From assembly GCF_001006305.1 (NCBI RefSeq), contig NZ_LBHJ01000014.1, forward strand, positions 1-64,000: a stretch of 64,000 nt of DNA. Direction: 5' to 3'. This DNA comes from Silvibacterium bohemicum. Its GTDB lineage: Bacteria; Acidobacteriota; Terriglobia; Terriglobales; Acidobacteriaceae. The first letter of the stretch is position 1. Each line of letters opens with the position of its first letter. This document shows positions 26,582 through 37,366 of this stretch, piece after piece. Under the pieces are notes generated by a model. That model was given only the letters and a program-made list of their open reading frames with translations, was not told the origin of the DNA and did not search any database. A program made the position numbers and the translations under genes.

Positions 26582-27337
26582 CTACTTCATACCGTCGAGG
26601 ATGGAGCCGACAATGCCGCCTACGACCCCTGCCTGCGTCGTCTCGCGCACCTGCCCAGGCAAATAGGGCTGGAGCTGGTGCGCAAGTTTCGAAATCGGAA
26701 GCGTCTGCAGCCACACGCGGCCGGGGCCGGTGAGTGCAGCCAGAAAAATACCGTCGCCGCCGAAGATCATGTTGCGGATGCCGGTAATGCGCGTGATTTG
26801 AAAGGACACGCTGGATTGGAATGCCCCGACATGGCCGGGATGCACGCGCAGCGTCTCGCCGGCGGCCAGATCTTTGGTGATGACTTCGCCCGAGAGCTCG
26901 AGCCATGCCATCCCCAGGCCGGTGATGTGTTGCAGAAGAAATCCGTCGCCGCCGAAGATGCCCGCACCCAGCGATTGCTGAAAGCCCACGCCGATCTGCA
27001 CCTGAGCCGTCGCGCACAGGAAGCCATGCCGATGCACATAGTAGTCGAGCCCCGGACCCACTTCGACGGGAAGAATATGCCCGGGAACGCGCGTGGCGAA
27101 AGCCAGCTCGCCGGGTGCGCCCATCGAGCGGTACTCGGTCATGAACAGGCTGCCGCCGCCTGCCACACGCTTCAGCGCGCCGAAGAATCCGCCGCCTCCG
27201 CCAAACTGCGTGTGGGTCGTCATCTGGATCGATGCGCTCATCCAGGAAAGCTCGCCTGCTTCCGAGATCACGGCATCGTTGTGGTCGAGGATAAATTCAA
27301 GGACCGGCATGGTGGTCCCGACAATGCGACTCTGCAT
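26582..27337 (-). CDS. AIM24/TIGR00266 family protein
   Basis: 251 aa, double-stranded beta-helix of the AIM24 (DUF124) family. Typical Gly-rich strands are FGGGGGFFGALKRVAGG, FGGDGFLLQHITGLGMAWLELSG and IFGGDGIFLAALTGPGRVWLQTL. Found in bacteria, archaea and mitochondria (where it affects inner-membrane organisation), with no settled biochemical role. The ATG before QSRIVG is chosen because GGAG stands 6 nt before it; the longer frame to 27394 adds unrelated residues. The C-terminal GVVGGIVGSILDGM could be a membrane-seeking helix. Confidence 0.88.
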   Translation of the reverse strand: MQSRIVGTTMPVLEFILDHNDAVISEAGELSWMSASIQMTTHTQFGGGGGFFGALKRVAGGGSLFMTEYRSMGAPGELAFATRVPGHILPVEVGPGLDYYVHRHGFLCATAQVQIGVGFQQSLGAGIFGGDGFLLQHITGLGMAWLELSGEVITKDLAAGETLRVHPGHVGAFQSSVSFQITRITGIRNMIFGGDGIFLAALTGPGRVWLQTLPISKLAHQLQPYLPGQVRETTQAGVVGGIVGSILDGMK

Positions 27338-27523
27338 AAAAGCTCCCGCGATGAAATACGGTAATTGTCGATCGCAAGTTCCGCGATCGGCCAATCGCTC
27401 CGGCTCCGAAAGACATTTCCCGAGGAGACGGCGCCGCCATCATTTTAGACTGCTGCCGTCAGCGGTTTCACGCCGGGAAGCCGATCACGCGATGAGAATC
27501 CCACGATTCATCTATCTTCCGCG

Positions 27524-28768
27524 TTACGAAACCGCGACGGGTTTGAAGCATTCCAGCGTGTCCAGGTCGCGGTCGCGCACCCCGATAAGGTAAAGCAGGC
27601 TGTCGAGGCCAAGGTGCGTCAGCGAATGGCTGGCGCTCTGGCGCACCAGCGGCTTGGCGCGAAAGGCGATCCCCATGCCCGCCAGCTTCAGCATGGGCAG
27701 GTCGTTTGCGCCGTCGCCGACGGCGATTACCTGTTCGAGTGAGATCTTTTCCTGCTCGGCAATCTGCCGCAGTAGCTCTGCCTTGCGCGGGCCGTCGACA
27801 ATCGCGCCTGTCACCTCTCCGGTGACGACGCCGTTCGCCATCTCCAGCTCGTTGGCGTGTAAGTAATCGATGCCGAATCGCGCCTGAAGGTGATGCGCGA
27901 AGAAGGTAAATCCGCCGGATAAAATCGCTGTCTTGTAACCCAGCGTCTTCAATGTGCAGATCAGCCGCTCTGCGCCTTCGGCGAGGGGAATCTTGTCCAG
28001 AAGCTCGCGAACGCGCGAGCCTTGTAGTCCCTTGAGCAGGGCCACACGCCTCCGAAAGCTCTCCTGGAATTCGATCTCCCCGCGCATCGCAGACTCGGTG
28101 ATCTTCACCACCTGATCGGCGACGCCAGCCATCCTGGCCAGCTCGTCGATCACCTCGCCTTGAATCAGCGTCGAATCCATGTCGAAGGCGAAGAGACGCC
28201 GGTTGCGGCGAAAGATGCTTTCGCGCTGAAACGCGATATCGATAGGGAACTCCTGCGCCAGGCGGAGAAATGCGGCGCGCATCTCATCCTGCGAACGCGG
28301 CACCCCGCTCACGCGCAGCTCCACGCAGGCATTGGCATTCGGAGAATGCACTGCCAGCGAAAGCCTTCCCGAAAGCCGCTCGATGCGGTCGATATTCAGC
28401 TCCTGCTCAGCGAGCACCGCGGCCACGCGCGAGAGTTGCTGCGCAGAGATGGCGCGGCCGAGAAGCGTGATGAGGAAGCGATCCTTGCTTTGGCCGGCGA
28501 GCCAATGCTTCAAAGACTCATGCGAAATCGACGTGAAGCGGACATGAAGTCCCAGAGACTGTGCTTTGGCCAGAAGCGCAACCTTCAACGGCTCGAAGAC
28601 GCTGCCCGAGGGCAGCTCGATCAGCAGGCCGAGCGCCAGAGTCTCATGCACCACCGCTTGGCCCACGTCGAGGATGCAGGCGTCGTATTCCGCTAGAAGA
28701 CCGGTGAGAGCCGTCGTAAGGCCAGGATGATCGGCCCCCGAAAAGTGAAGAAGAACGGTTTCGCTCAT
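27524..28768 (-). CDS. serB: Phosphoserine phosphatase
   Basis: 414 aa. Last step of serine biosynthesis. HAD-superfamily catalytic loop FAFDMDSTLIQGEVIDE (Asp nucleophile and general acid), motif II in AILSGGFTF, the Lys in GPRKAELL and motif IV VIAVGDGANDLPML. The first 180 residues carry two ACT-like sensory segments (the second starting with FLITLLGRAISAQQL), as in the longer SerB type, which may allow feedback by serine. The serA and probable SerC genes are 13 kb away, so the pathway is split. No strong ribosome site is visible at the ATG. Confidence 0.96.
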   Translation of the reverse strand: MSETVLLHFSGADHPGLTTALTGLLAEYDACILDVGQAVVHETLALGLLIELPSGSVFEPLKVALLAKAQSLGLHVRFTSISHESLKHWLAGQSKDRFLITLLGRAISAQQLSRVAAVLAEQELNIDRIERLSGRLSLAVHSPNANACVELRVSGVPRSQDEMRAAFLRLAQEFPIDIAFQRESIFRRNRRLFAFDMDSTLIQGEVIDELARMAGVADQVVKITESAMRGEIEFQESFRRRVALLKGLQGSRVRELLDKIPLAEGAERLICTLKTLGYKTAILSGGFTFFAHHLQARFGIDYLHANELEMANGVVTGEVTGAIVDGPRKAELLRQIAEQEKISLEQVIAVGDGANDLPMLKLAGMGIAFRAKPLVRQSASHSLTHLGLDSLLYLIGVRDRDLDTLECFKPVAVS

Positions 28769-28797
28769 TGCAGACTTCAGCGTAGCAGGAGACGCGT

Positions 28798-29184
28798 TTA
28801 CATCCTGCGAATGGGGCCGGGGTATTTCGTCATCAGCCGATCGGCAGTAAGCAGCAGGATGCCTTCCACCATGGCCTGCGCGACGAGGATGCGGTCGAAG
28901 GGATCTTTATGGATCGGCGGCAGGCCGTCAACGGCCACGGCGTGCTCTCCCGTCACGGGAAGATCGATATAGCCGTTATCCAACAAGCCGCGGCGCAGAA
29001 GGCGCGGATCCACCGGAAGGTCGTCGCGCCCCAGTCCTCGCTTGATGGCAATCTCCCAGAGACTGGCGGCGCTGAAAAACAGCTGGTTGCCCGGATCGTT
29101 AATGAACTTGCGGGCCGAAGGCGAAAGGCGCTCCGGCTGGCCCGCGGCCCACAACAGCACGTGCGTGTCGAGAAGCAGCTTCAC
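28798..29184 (-). CDS. PIN-domain toxin, VapC type
   Basis: 128 aa. Acidic residues of the PIN RNase centre: LLLDTHVLLWA (first Asp), the conserved Glu in SLWEIAIK, and DPFDRILVAQA with a further acidic contact in LLTADRLM. VapC toxins cleave tRNA or rRNA; the target is not predictable. It overlaps the preceding antitoxin by 4 nt (ATGA), the usual arrangement for a co-translated toxin-antitoxin pair. Confidence 0.92.
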   Translation of the reverse strand: MKLLLDTHVLLWAAGQPERLSPSARKFINDPGNQLFFSAASLWEIAIKRGLGRDDLPVDPRLLRRGLLDNGYIDLPVTGEHAVAVDGLPPIHKDPFDRILVAQAMVEGILLLTADRLMTKYPGPIRRM

Positions 29185-29426
29185 TCACCGCCGCCGAAGA
29201 GCTTCTCGATCTCCACGCTGCCCATGCGGTCGAAGTCACGGGGAACTTTGATCTCCCCGGCCATAAAGCCCAAACGGCGCTGCTGCGCCGGAGCCGGGCT
29301 GTCGAGAGGGACAACCTTCACCAGCGGTTTGCCGGCCTTCGCGATCACAAAGGGCTTGCCATTCAAGGCGTCTTCCACCAGACGAGAGAGGTGAGTCTTT
29401 GCAGCGTGAATATTGATCTCATTCAT
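29181..29426 (-). CDS. Phd/YefM-family antitoxin
   Basis: 81 aa. N-terminal Phd/YefM DNA-binding fold: MNEINIHAAKTHLSRLVEDA, then GKPFVIAKAGKPLVKVVPL. The C-terminal part (FMAGEIKVPRDFDRMGSVEIEKLFGG) is the segment that normally wraps the PIN toxin. GGAGG is 6-7 nt before the ATG. Antitoxins of this group repress their own promoter; a direct repeat upstream (29442-29463) could be its operator. Confidence 0.9.
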   Translation of the reverse strand: MNEINIHAAKTHLSRLVEDALNGKPFVIAKAGKPLVKVVPLDSPAPAQQRRLGFMAGEIKVPRDFDRMGSVEIEKLFGGGE

Positions 29427-29441
29427 AGTCGCCTCCGCTGG

Positions 29442-29463
29442 ACTTAGTTCAATTAACTTAGTT
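29442..29463 (-). promoter_or_regulatory. Putative TA operator, direct repeat
   Basis: ACTTAGTT occurs twice, 14 nt apart, in an A/T-rich stretch 16-38 nt upstream of the antitoxin start. Its position overlaps where the promoter of the pair should be, which fits autoregulation by the Phd-type antitoxin. Inferred from position only. Confidence 0.35.
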
Positions 29464-29633
29464 TATCGCAAAAGGAAGAGAATCGCTAGCGGATGGTGCG
29501 TGCAGCCGGCGAGCTTTCCTGTGGCAAGGGCAAATCTTTTTGCCGCGACATGACGGAAGCCGCCGCCCCGATAAGTATTGCTGGGGCCATAAGGCCTTTG
29601 AAATTATGGTGCTGAAAGCCTGTTCGTCGTAAC

Positions 29634-29663
29634 CTGACACTGGAATCGGGTTTGTCCTAAAAT
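29634..29663 (+). promoter_or_regulatory. Candidate sigma-70-type promoter for acnA
   Basis: CTGACA (-35) and TAAAAT (-10) each differ by one base from the consensus and are 18 nt apart. Transcription from here would give a leader of about 200 nt. Confidence 0.4.
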
Positions 29664-29834
29664 AGCGGCAGGACGATGAGCACCATGCTTTTGCCTCCAA
29701 TTCTCAAGCGTTTTCGCCACGGCCGCCCGGACCGTGGACGGTTCCTATCTAAATAAGTACTCTTTCTCCGACATATTTTTCCGCGCCTGACGCCGTGTGA
29801 ACCTCCGCGCGCCTGGACCGCGGCGCACCGCACC

Positions 29835-29853
29835 GGCTCTCCGCTGGAGAGCC
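29835..29853 (+). promoter_or_regulatory. Perfect hairpin in the acnA leader
   Basis: GGCTCTCC-GCT-GGAGAGCC gives an 8-bp stem ending 24 nt before the ATG and about 10 nt before the AGGA ribosome site. It could affect translation or be a protein site. It does not show a CAGUG-type iron-responsive loop. Confidence 0.45.
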
Positions 29854-29877
29854 CTCCTATGAAAAGGAAACTGAGAG

Positions 29878-32679
<2,802 letters not shown>

Positions 32680-32700
32680 CTCATAGCCAACCAACTCAGA

Positions 32701-32733
32701 CAAGAGCCTCGGGACGCCGAGGCTCTTGTTTTT
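32701..32733 (+). terminator. acnA intrinsic terminator
   Basis: CAAGAGCCTCGG pairs perfectly with CCGAGGCTCTTG around GACG and is followed by TTTTT. It lies 22 nt after the acnA stop codon. Confidence 0.93.
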
Positions 32734-32846
32734 ATGGACGGCGGTAGCGGCATATCGCTTGTAGGCTCCACTTTGGAACAACCTGCAGGCTCGGTATGAA
32801 CTTGCCATCATATATAAAAAATGACACAATATTCCAATGGTGACAC

Positions 32847-33095
32847 ATGAGCGACCTTCGTACATCTATGACTGAAAACGGCAGAATAGTGATACCGTCA
32901 TCTTTTCGTCGCGCTCTCGGGATAGAGCCAGGTGAGGAGCTGATAATGCGTCTCGAAGAGGACGGGCTGCGCATCACTACGGCGCGGCATCGGCTGGCGA
33001 AAGCCAGAGCTCTGGTGCGCAAGTACATTCCTGATAGTGTGTCTCTGGCAGACGAGCTGATCGCAGAGCGCCGTGAGGCCGCCAAGCTTGAGTAA
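32847..33095 (+). CDS. AbrB/MazE-type antitoxin
   Basis: 82 aa. The swapped-hairpin AbrB DNA-binding domain is clear: MTENGRIVIPSSFRRALGIEPGEELIMRLEEDGLRI. The C-terminal half (ARHRLAKARALVRKYIPDSVSLADELIAERREAAKLE) is a charged helix of the type that docks on a PIN toxin. Ribosome site weak (GGTGAC). Its last codons overlap the probable TTG start of the toxin, as expected for a coupled VapBC-like unit. Confidence 0.9.
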   Translation: MSDLRTSMTENGRIVIPSSFRRALGIEPGEELIMRLEEDGLRITTARHRLAKARALVRKYIPDSVSLADELIAERREAAKLE

Positions 33096-33480
33096 ATTTG
33101 TTCTCGACGCTTCGACTCTGTTGGCCTTCGTGAAAGAAGAGCCGGGTGTCGACACTATGCCTGCCGAATCGGAAATCATCAGCTTTTCGGTCATCAGCTC
33201 AGTGAATCTTGCTGAAGCTCATAGCAAGCTGGTGATGAAGGGCATTCCCGCTAATGATGCCTGGGAGGCGATCATGGCCCCGATCGGGGAGGTCGCGGAC
33301 TTTAATCCTCACCATGCAAAGCGTGCAGGGGGACTGATTCTGCAGACCCGACACTTAGGCCTCTCGTTGGGAGATCGTGCCTGCCTTGCTCTGGCGATCG
33401 AGCTTGGCGTGCCGGTTTATACAGCGGATCGCGTCTGGTCGCAGCTGGACCTCGGCATTCCCATTCATGTGATTCGATAG
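33088..33480 (+). CDS. PIN-domain toxin, VapC type (TTG start)
   Basis: 130 aa. LSKFVLDASTLLAFVKEEPG gives the first catalytic Asp, then SSVNLAEAHSKLV (Glu), LSLGDRACLALA (Asp) and VYTADRVW (Asp). The TTG at 33088 is preferred: GAGG lies 10 nt before it and the protein then begins immediately at the first PIN strand, whereas the GTG at 33073 adds four extra residues deep inside the antitoxin gene. The overlap with the antitoxin is 8 nt. A terminator follows. Confidence 0.88.
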   Translation: MSKFVLDASTLLAFVKEEPGVDTMPAESEIISFSVISSVNLAEAHSKLVMKGIPANDAWEAIMAPIGEVADFNPHHAKRAGGLILQTRHLGLSLGDRACLALAIELGVPVYTADRVWSQLDLGIPIHVIR

Positions 33481-33496
33481 CCCATCTGAAAAAAGC

Positions 33497-33523
33497 AAAG
33501 CCCCGGACTGGTCCGGGGCTTTT
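33497..33523. terminator. Bidirectional terminator after second TA pair
   Basis: AAAGCCCCGGAC and GTCCGGGGCTTT form a 12-bp perfect stem around TG with a T-tract after and an A-tract before. It lies between the toxin gene and the convergent small membrane protein gene. Confidence 0.92.
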
Positions 33524-33559
33524 GTGTCGTATCAAGAGATTTTTTAAAGAAATCTTGCG

Positions 33560-33823
33560 CTAAATGCCGACCCCATAATCGGCTGGATGCTCATCCCCGG
33601 CGTGCGAATAAAAATCGCTCGGTGTGCGGCGCTTGAACTTGTAGCGAATGCGCAATTCACGACCGACATAGAGACCAAGCGCAGCCACACCTACGGCGAC
33701 CGACGCCCATCCCAGGGCGCGCAGCGGCAGGTGGCTCTCATCTCTCGACTTCAATCCGAACACAGGCAGGATGCTCACAGGGAACCTTCTTTCCGCGGAT
33801 TCGATCTCACGCGTTGCCATCAT
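33560..33823 (-). CDS. 87-aa small membrane protein, unknown
   Basis: A single hydrophobic span (LRALGWASVAVGVAALGLYVG, about 34-54) lies between a charged N-terminus and a basic, then His/Asp-rich tail (RYKFKRRTPSDFYSHAGDEHPADY). No family recognised. The ribosome site is weak. A convergent terminator ends directly beyond its stop and the coding bias is similar to its neighbours, so the gene is likely but not certain. Confidence 0.6.
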   Translation of the reverse strand: MMATREIESAERRFPVSILPVFGLKSRDESHLPLRALGWASVAVGVAALGLYVGRELRIRYKFKRRTPSDFYSHAGDEHPADYGVGI

Positions 33824-33887
33824 GATAGCTCAGTTCGATTACGCCGATAATCCGTTTTCATCCCCATGGTGTACCACTTTGGTCTCA

Positions 33888-34919
33888 TCAGATCGTTTTT
33901 TCAATACGGCGTAAATATTCGATTTTTTGTTCGGCAGGCAAGAAGCTGGCCTCGATCGAATTCGCAGCCAGCTCGCGCAAATGCTCGTCGCTAAAGCCGA
34001 ATTCGTTCTGCGCAATCCGATACTCGTCTTCGAGATAGCTGAGAAACATGGCCGGGTCGTCGGAGTTCAGCGTGATCATCAGCCCGGCATCGAAATACTT
34101 CCGCACCGGATGATCGGCAAGCGCCACGCAGCAGCCAGTCTTCAGGTTGGACGTGATGTTGATCTCAATCGGTATCTGGCGCTCGGCCAGAACGGACATC
34201 AGCTCCGCGTCGTGAATGGCGGACAGGCCATGGCCGATGCGCTCGGCTCCGATGTTGATTGCACCCCAGATGCCTTCCGGCCCTACCGTCTCACCGCCGT
34301 GCGCGGTCAGTCGCAGCCCCGCATCGCGGGCTTCGGCATACAGCTCCCGGAATGGATCGGCGCCAGTATGCCGCTCGTCTCCGCCAATGCCGATGCCGAT
34401 GATCGAAGGGTTCGCGCCGCGCAGCTCGGCTGCTTTACGAAAGACGCGCGCTGCCTCTTCCGGCCCGAACTGCCGGGCCGCGTCGAAGATCCAGTAGCAG
34501 GTGATGCCGAAGTCTGCTTCCGCCTTGCTGCGACCGCGCTCCATGCCGACGAAGAGCGGATCGAAGTCCATCTTTCGCCAGTAATAGACCACTCCGACGG
34601 ATACATATACCTCAGCGTGGACCACGCCCTGCAGCGCCAGCCGTTGCAGCATGCGGTAGGTGATCAGCTCGTAGTCTTCCGGCGAGCGCAGGCGCTCGGT
34701 GACCGCCTTGAAGGCCATCATGAAGCCGGTGAAGTCGGTGTACTGGTAGATAGCCCGCGCCTGATCGAGGCTCAGAGGGTTGCCGTCGTGGCGCTGGCTT
34801 AGATCGACGAGCGTCTCCGGCGCGATGGTGCCTTCGAGATGCAGGTGCAGCTCCGCTTTAGGCAGGCGTCGGATGAAGGCGAGTTGGGCGTCGGCGTTTG
34901 GCAATGGCTTATCTGACAT
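33888..34919 (-). CDS. add: Adenosine deaminase family enzyme
   Basis: 343 aa, TIM-barrel amidohydrolase. Zinc and catalytic residues: KAELHLHLEGTI, LTAHGGETVGPE, the His of ERIGHGLSA and the Asp pair in ITLNSDDPAMF. Family members deaminate adenosine, adenine or aminodeoxyfutalosine, so the substrate within purine or menaquinone metabolism is open. The ATG at 34919 is used; a TTG directly before it adds one residue. A radical SAM gene lies 76 nt upstream in the same direction, with a repeat element between them, so a shared transcript is possible. Confidence 0.9.
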   Translation of the reverse strand: MSDKPLPNADAQLAFIRRLPKAELHLHLEGTIAPETLVDLSQRHDGNPLSLDQARAIYQYTDFTGFMMAFKAVTERLRSPEDYELITYRMLQRLALQGVVHAEVYVSVGVVYYWRKMDFDPLFVGMERGRSKAEADFGITCYWIFDAARQFGPEEAARVFRKAAELRGANPSIIGIGIGGDERHTGADPFRELYAEARDAGLRLTAHGGETVGPEGIWGAINIGAERIGHGLSAIHDAELMSVLAERQIPIEINITSNLKTGCCVALADHPVRKYFDAGLMITLNSDDPAMFLSYLEDEYRIAQNEFGFSDEHLRELAANSIEASFLPAEQKIEYLRRIEKTI

Positions 34920-34961
34920 CAAGAGCAGGTACCGCGAACGAATCCGCTCGGATACTTTTCC

Positions 34962-34996
34962 GGCGCCAAAGGCGCAACTGCCTGGACGGCGAGTCC
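34962..34996 (+). repeat. Dispersed 35-nt repeat, copy A
   Basis: Begins GGCGCCAAAGGCGC, then AACTGCCTGGACGGCGAGTCC. It agrees with copy B (39987-40022) at nearly every position. The head can fold GCGCC-AAA-GGCGC. It ends exactly at the stop codon of the radical SAM gene. Confidence 0.75.
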
Positions 34997-36096
34997 TAGG
35001 TGCGGATATTGACCAGGCCTTCAGCCGAGCCCGGCGAAATGCGCGAGGTCTGCGGAGCCCGCCAGTGATCGATATAGGAAATCTGGTGCACGCAGCTAAT
35101 AGTGCAGTGGGGCGCGCAGGTCTTCTCAGTCAGGAACTCGCGCTTCAGATCTTCCTTGCGATACTCGGCCAGCGGGACCCCGGGAAAGCCGCGCTGCTGC
35201 GAGCAATAGTGAACCAGCCCGTTTTCGCAGATGTAGATGTAGCGCGAGCCGGCGCGGCAGCGCCACTCATTGGGCTGCGCATTGGCAATCGCTTCCTGGA
35301 ACTGGTTGAAGCGCGAATAGTTTTTCTTCTTCCAGCTGCGCATCTCCGACCACACGGAGCGTTCCTTGTCGCCCAGCGGCTTCAGCTGGCCATCGCCATC
35401 GTGGATGATGCCGATGGTTGCGGTGAATCCCAATTCAATCGCCCGGCGGCCGATGGTCAGCGCGTCCTGCGGATCCTTGATGCCTCCGCCGACCACGGAG
35501 TTGATGTTCACATGGAATTCGGCGTACTCGGAGAGCCACTGCAGCTTCTTGTCCAGGACTTTGAGGCTCTTCTTCGAGATCTCGTCCGGCTCGATGTTGT
35601 CGATCGAGATCTGCAGGTGGTCCAGTCCCGCCTTATTCAGCCGCTCGATGCGCTCCGGAACCAGGTAGTAGCCGTTGGTGATCATGCCGGCCAGCGCGCC
35701 GTTGTGGCGGATGCGGGCAATGATCTTGTCCAGGTCGGGATGCGTGGTCGGCTCACCGCCGGAGATGGTGATGATGCTGGTGCCCAGGCGTCCCAGGTGA
35801 TCGATGCGGCGCAGCATCTCGTCCAAAGGCACCGGCTCGGAGACCTTGTCGTATTCGTTGCAGTAGGCGCACGAGAGATTGCAGAAGCGCATCGGCACAA
35901 TCTGCGCCATCACCGGATGGCCCGTCGAAGCCAGAGCCCGGCCTACGATGGCCAGCTCACGCGCCTTGCGGGCAGCCGCACGCGCTTTGCGGACGAGCGG
36001 ACGCTTCACCGGCAATGCCTTCGTAGCTTTCGCTGAGGGACCTTGCTGGCCGCTAACCCGCGGTTCTTTAACCGTATCTTCGCTGACGCTCGACAT
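34996..36096 (-). CDS. Radical SAM protein with SPASM-like C-terminus
   Basis: 366 aa. The SAM cluster motif is CNLSCAYC (Cys72, Cys76, Cys79), followed by the GGEP motif in TISGGEPTTHPDL and a partial TIM barrel. The C-terminal region holds several further cysteines (WRCRAGSRYIYICENG, HYCSQQRG, CAPHCTISCVHQ) as in SPASM/Twitch domains with extra iron-sulfur clusters. Such enzymes modify peptides or small molecules; none of the usual precursor peptide genes is near, so the substrate is unknown. The first 55 residues are Lys/Arg/Ala-rich and helical. Upstream of the adenosine deaminase gene. Confidence 0.85.
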   Translation of the reverse strand: MSSVSEDTVKEPRVSGQQGPSAKATKALPVKRPLVRKARAAARKARELAIVGRALASTGHPVMAQIVPMRFCNLSCAYCNEYDKVSEPVPLDEMLRRIDHLGRLGTSIITISGGEPTTHPDLDKIIARIRHNGALAGMITNGYYLVPERIERLNKAGLDHLQISIDNIEPDEISKKSLKVLDKKLQWLSEYAEFHVNINSVVGGGIKDPQDALTIGRRAIELGFTATIGIIHDGDGQLKPLGDKERSVWSEMRSWKKKNYSRFNQFQEAIANAQPNEWRCRAGSRYIYICENGLVHYCSQQRGFPGVPLAEYRKEDLKREFLTEKTCAPHCTISCVHQISYIDHWRAPQTSRISPGSAEGLVNIRT

Positions 36097-36218
36097 GCTT
36101 CTTAGAATTGAACCATATACGCTCGGCTGCGTGCGAGCGGTCAGCGCCGAATGGAGCGCAAAAAGGGTTAAACGGCAAAGATCGAAGGCGTTCGCAGATG
36201 GCAGATGTAGTGTGGCAA

Positions 36219-37145
36219 CTAAGACTGGCCCTGCGCTGCGGCGCCTTCCGCCGGCAGGCCGCGAGGTACGAGCAATTCTCCCTTGTGCTTACCCTCGCCG
36301 GCCTGCATGCTGAGCGTCTGCTCCTTGCGGTTGCGAAAGATGGTCACCTGGATCTGCTTGCCGCGATTGGCGTGCATGGCCTTGGCCCATTCGCTGAGGG
36401 TGGCCATAACGTGGCCGTTTACCTTGGTCACCACATCGCCCGCCTTCAGGCCCGCGGCCGCAGCCGGGCTGTTATCGGCGACACGCTTTACCAGCAGCCC
36501 CTGGCCATCCTTCACGCCGAAGTAGTCGGCGAGCTGCGAGCCAAGGGGATCCAGCTGTACGCCGACCGAAGTGCTCCCGAAGGTCAGAGATCCGAAGAAC
36601 CCTTTCACGCCGCTGTGGGAGCTGGGTGCCGCCAGGGCAATGCCTCCGCCGTCGCCATCCGGATCGGGAACGATAGCCAGGTTTGAGAACGCTTTTTGCT
36701 CCAGGGCGCCCTGATCGGCCAGGGCAACGTTGATGGTCTGCTGCTGCCCGTCGCGGCTGATGACGAGCGAGATGCTCCGCCCGGGAGGCGTCTCACGCAA
36801 CATGCGCCGCATCTGATCGGCGCCGGCCACTGGCTGGCCGTTCATTTGCAGCACTACATCGTGGACCTTCAGGCCTACGGCTCCGGCGGGAGCGTCATGG
36901 TCGACGGTGATGATTTCCGCCCCGGTCGTGTCCTTGAGCTTGAGATTTGCCGCGCGCTTGTTGTCGATATCCCGGAGACCAATGCCCAGATAGCCCGAAG
37001 TGCTGCTGGCTGCAAGCAGCGCCGGCGACTGGCCGATGACGGTCGTAATCTGTCTGCCGCTGCTCCCGGCGGCAAATCCTGCCGGAACGAGAACCACGGT
37101 ACCTGCTGCTACTGTTGCTGACACTAACCTCAAAAAGTATTTCAT
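36219..37145 (-). CDS. Secreted protein with two PDZ domains
   Basis: 308 aa. Signal peptide MKYFLRLVSATVAAGTVVLV with cleavage near GFAAG. PDZ 1 (about 48-130) has GYLGIGLRDIDNK and APAGAVGLKVHDVVLQMNGQPV; PDZ 2 (about 195-285) has GSTSVGVQLDPLG and SPAAAAGLKAGDVVTKVNGH. No protease domain, so it resembles DegP/HtrA without its catalytic part: possibly an adaptor sensing misfolded envelope proteins. GGAG lies 8 nt before the ATG. It is 221 nt behind the anti-sigma gene in the same direction, which hints at an envelope-stress theme. Confidence 0.87.
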   Translation of the reverse strand: MKYFLRLVSATVAAGTVVLVPAGFAAGSSGRQITTVIGQSPALLAASSTSGYLGIGLRDIDNKRAANLKLKDTTGAEIITVDHDAPAGAVGLKVHDVVLQMNGQPVAGADQMRRMLRETPPGRSISLVISRDGQQQTINVALADQGALEQKAFSNLAIVPDPDGDGGGIALAAPSSHSGVKGFFGSLTFGSTSVGVQLDPLGSQLADYFGVKDGQGLLVKRVADNSPAAAAGLKAGDVVTKVNGHVMATLSEWAKAMHANRGKQIQVTIFRNRKEQTLSMQAGEGKHKGELLVPRGLPAEGAAAQGQS

Positions 37146-37366
37146 GTGACGTACTCCGAAAACCCGGACTCCTCTCTGGGCGGAGGAAGTTTACCGGCTG
37201 CTGTTGAGACGCCGTCTCGGGTCAAATGTAATCCTCAGGGCGCAGATTTTAAAGAAGGAAAGGCCGGATGTTGCGCCCCAGCGAGCGGCCATGGGACAGG
37301 CCGCATGGCTGCTCACGAGTCGTTCTGCCTGTCTACCGGCAAAGTCACGCTATTAGGAAATAGCCG

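Larger units (their letters stand above)
29427..29877. other. Intergenic region shared by TA and acnA promoters
   Basis: About 450 nt with no convincing gene. It contains, left to right, the ACTTAGTT direct repeat next to the antitoxin gene, a candidate acnA promoter at 29634-29663 and a perfect hairpin at 29835-29853 close to the acnA start. The rest shows no structure that I recognise. Confidence 0.5.
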
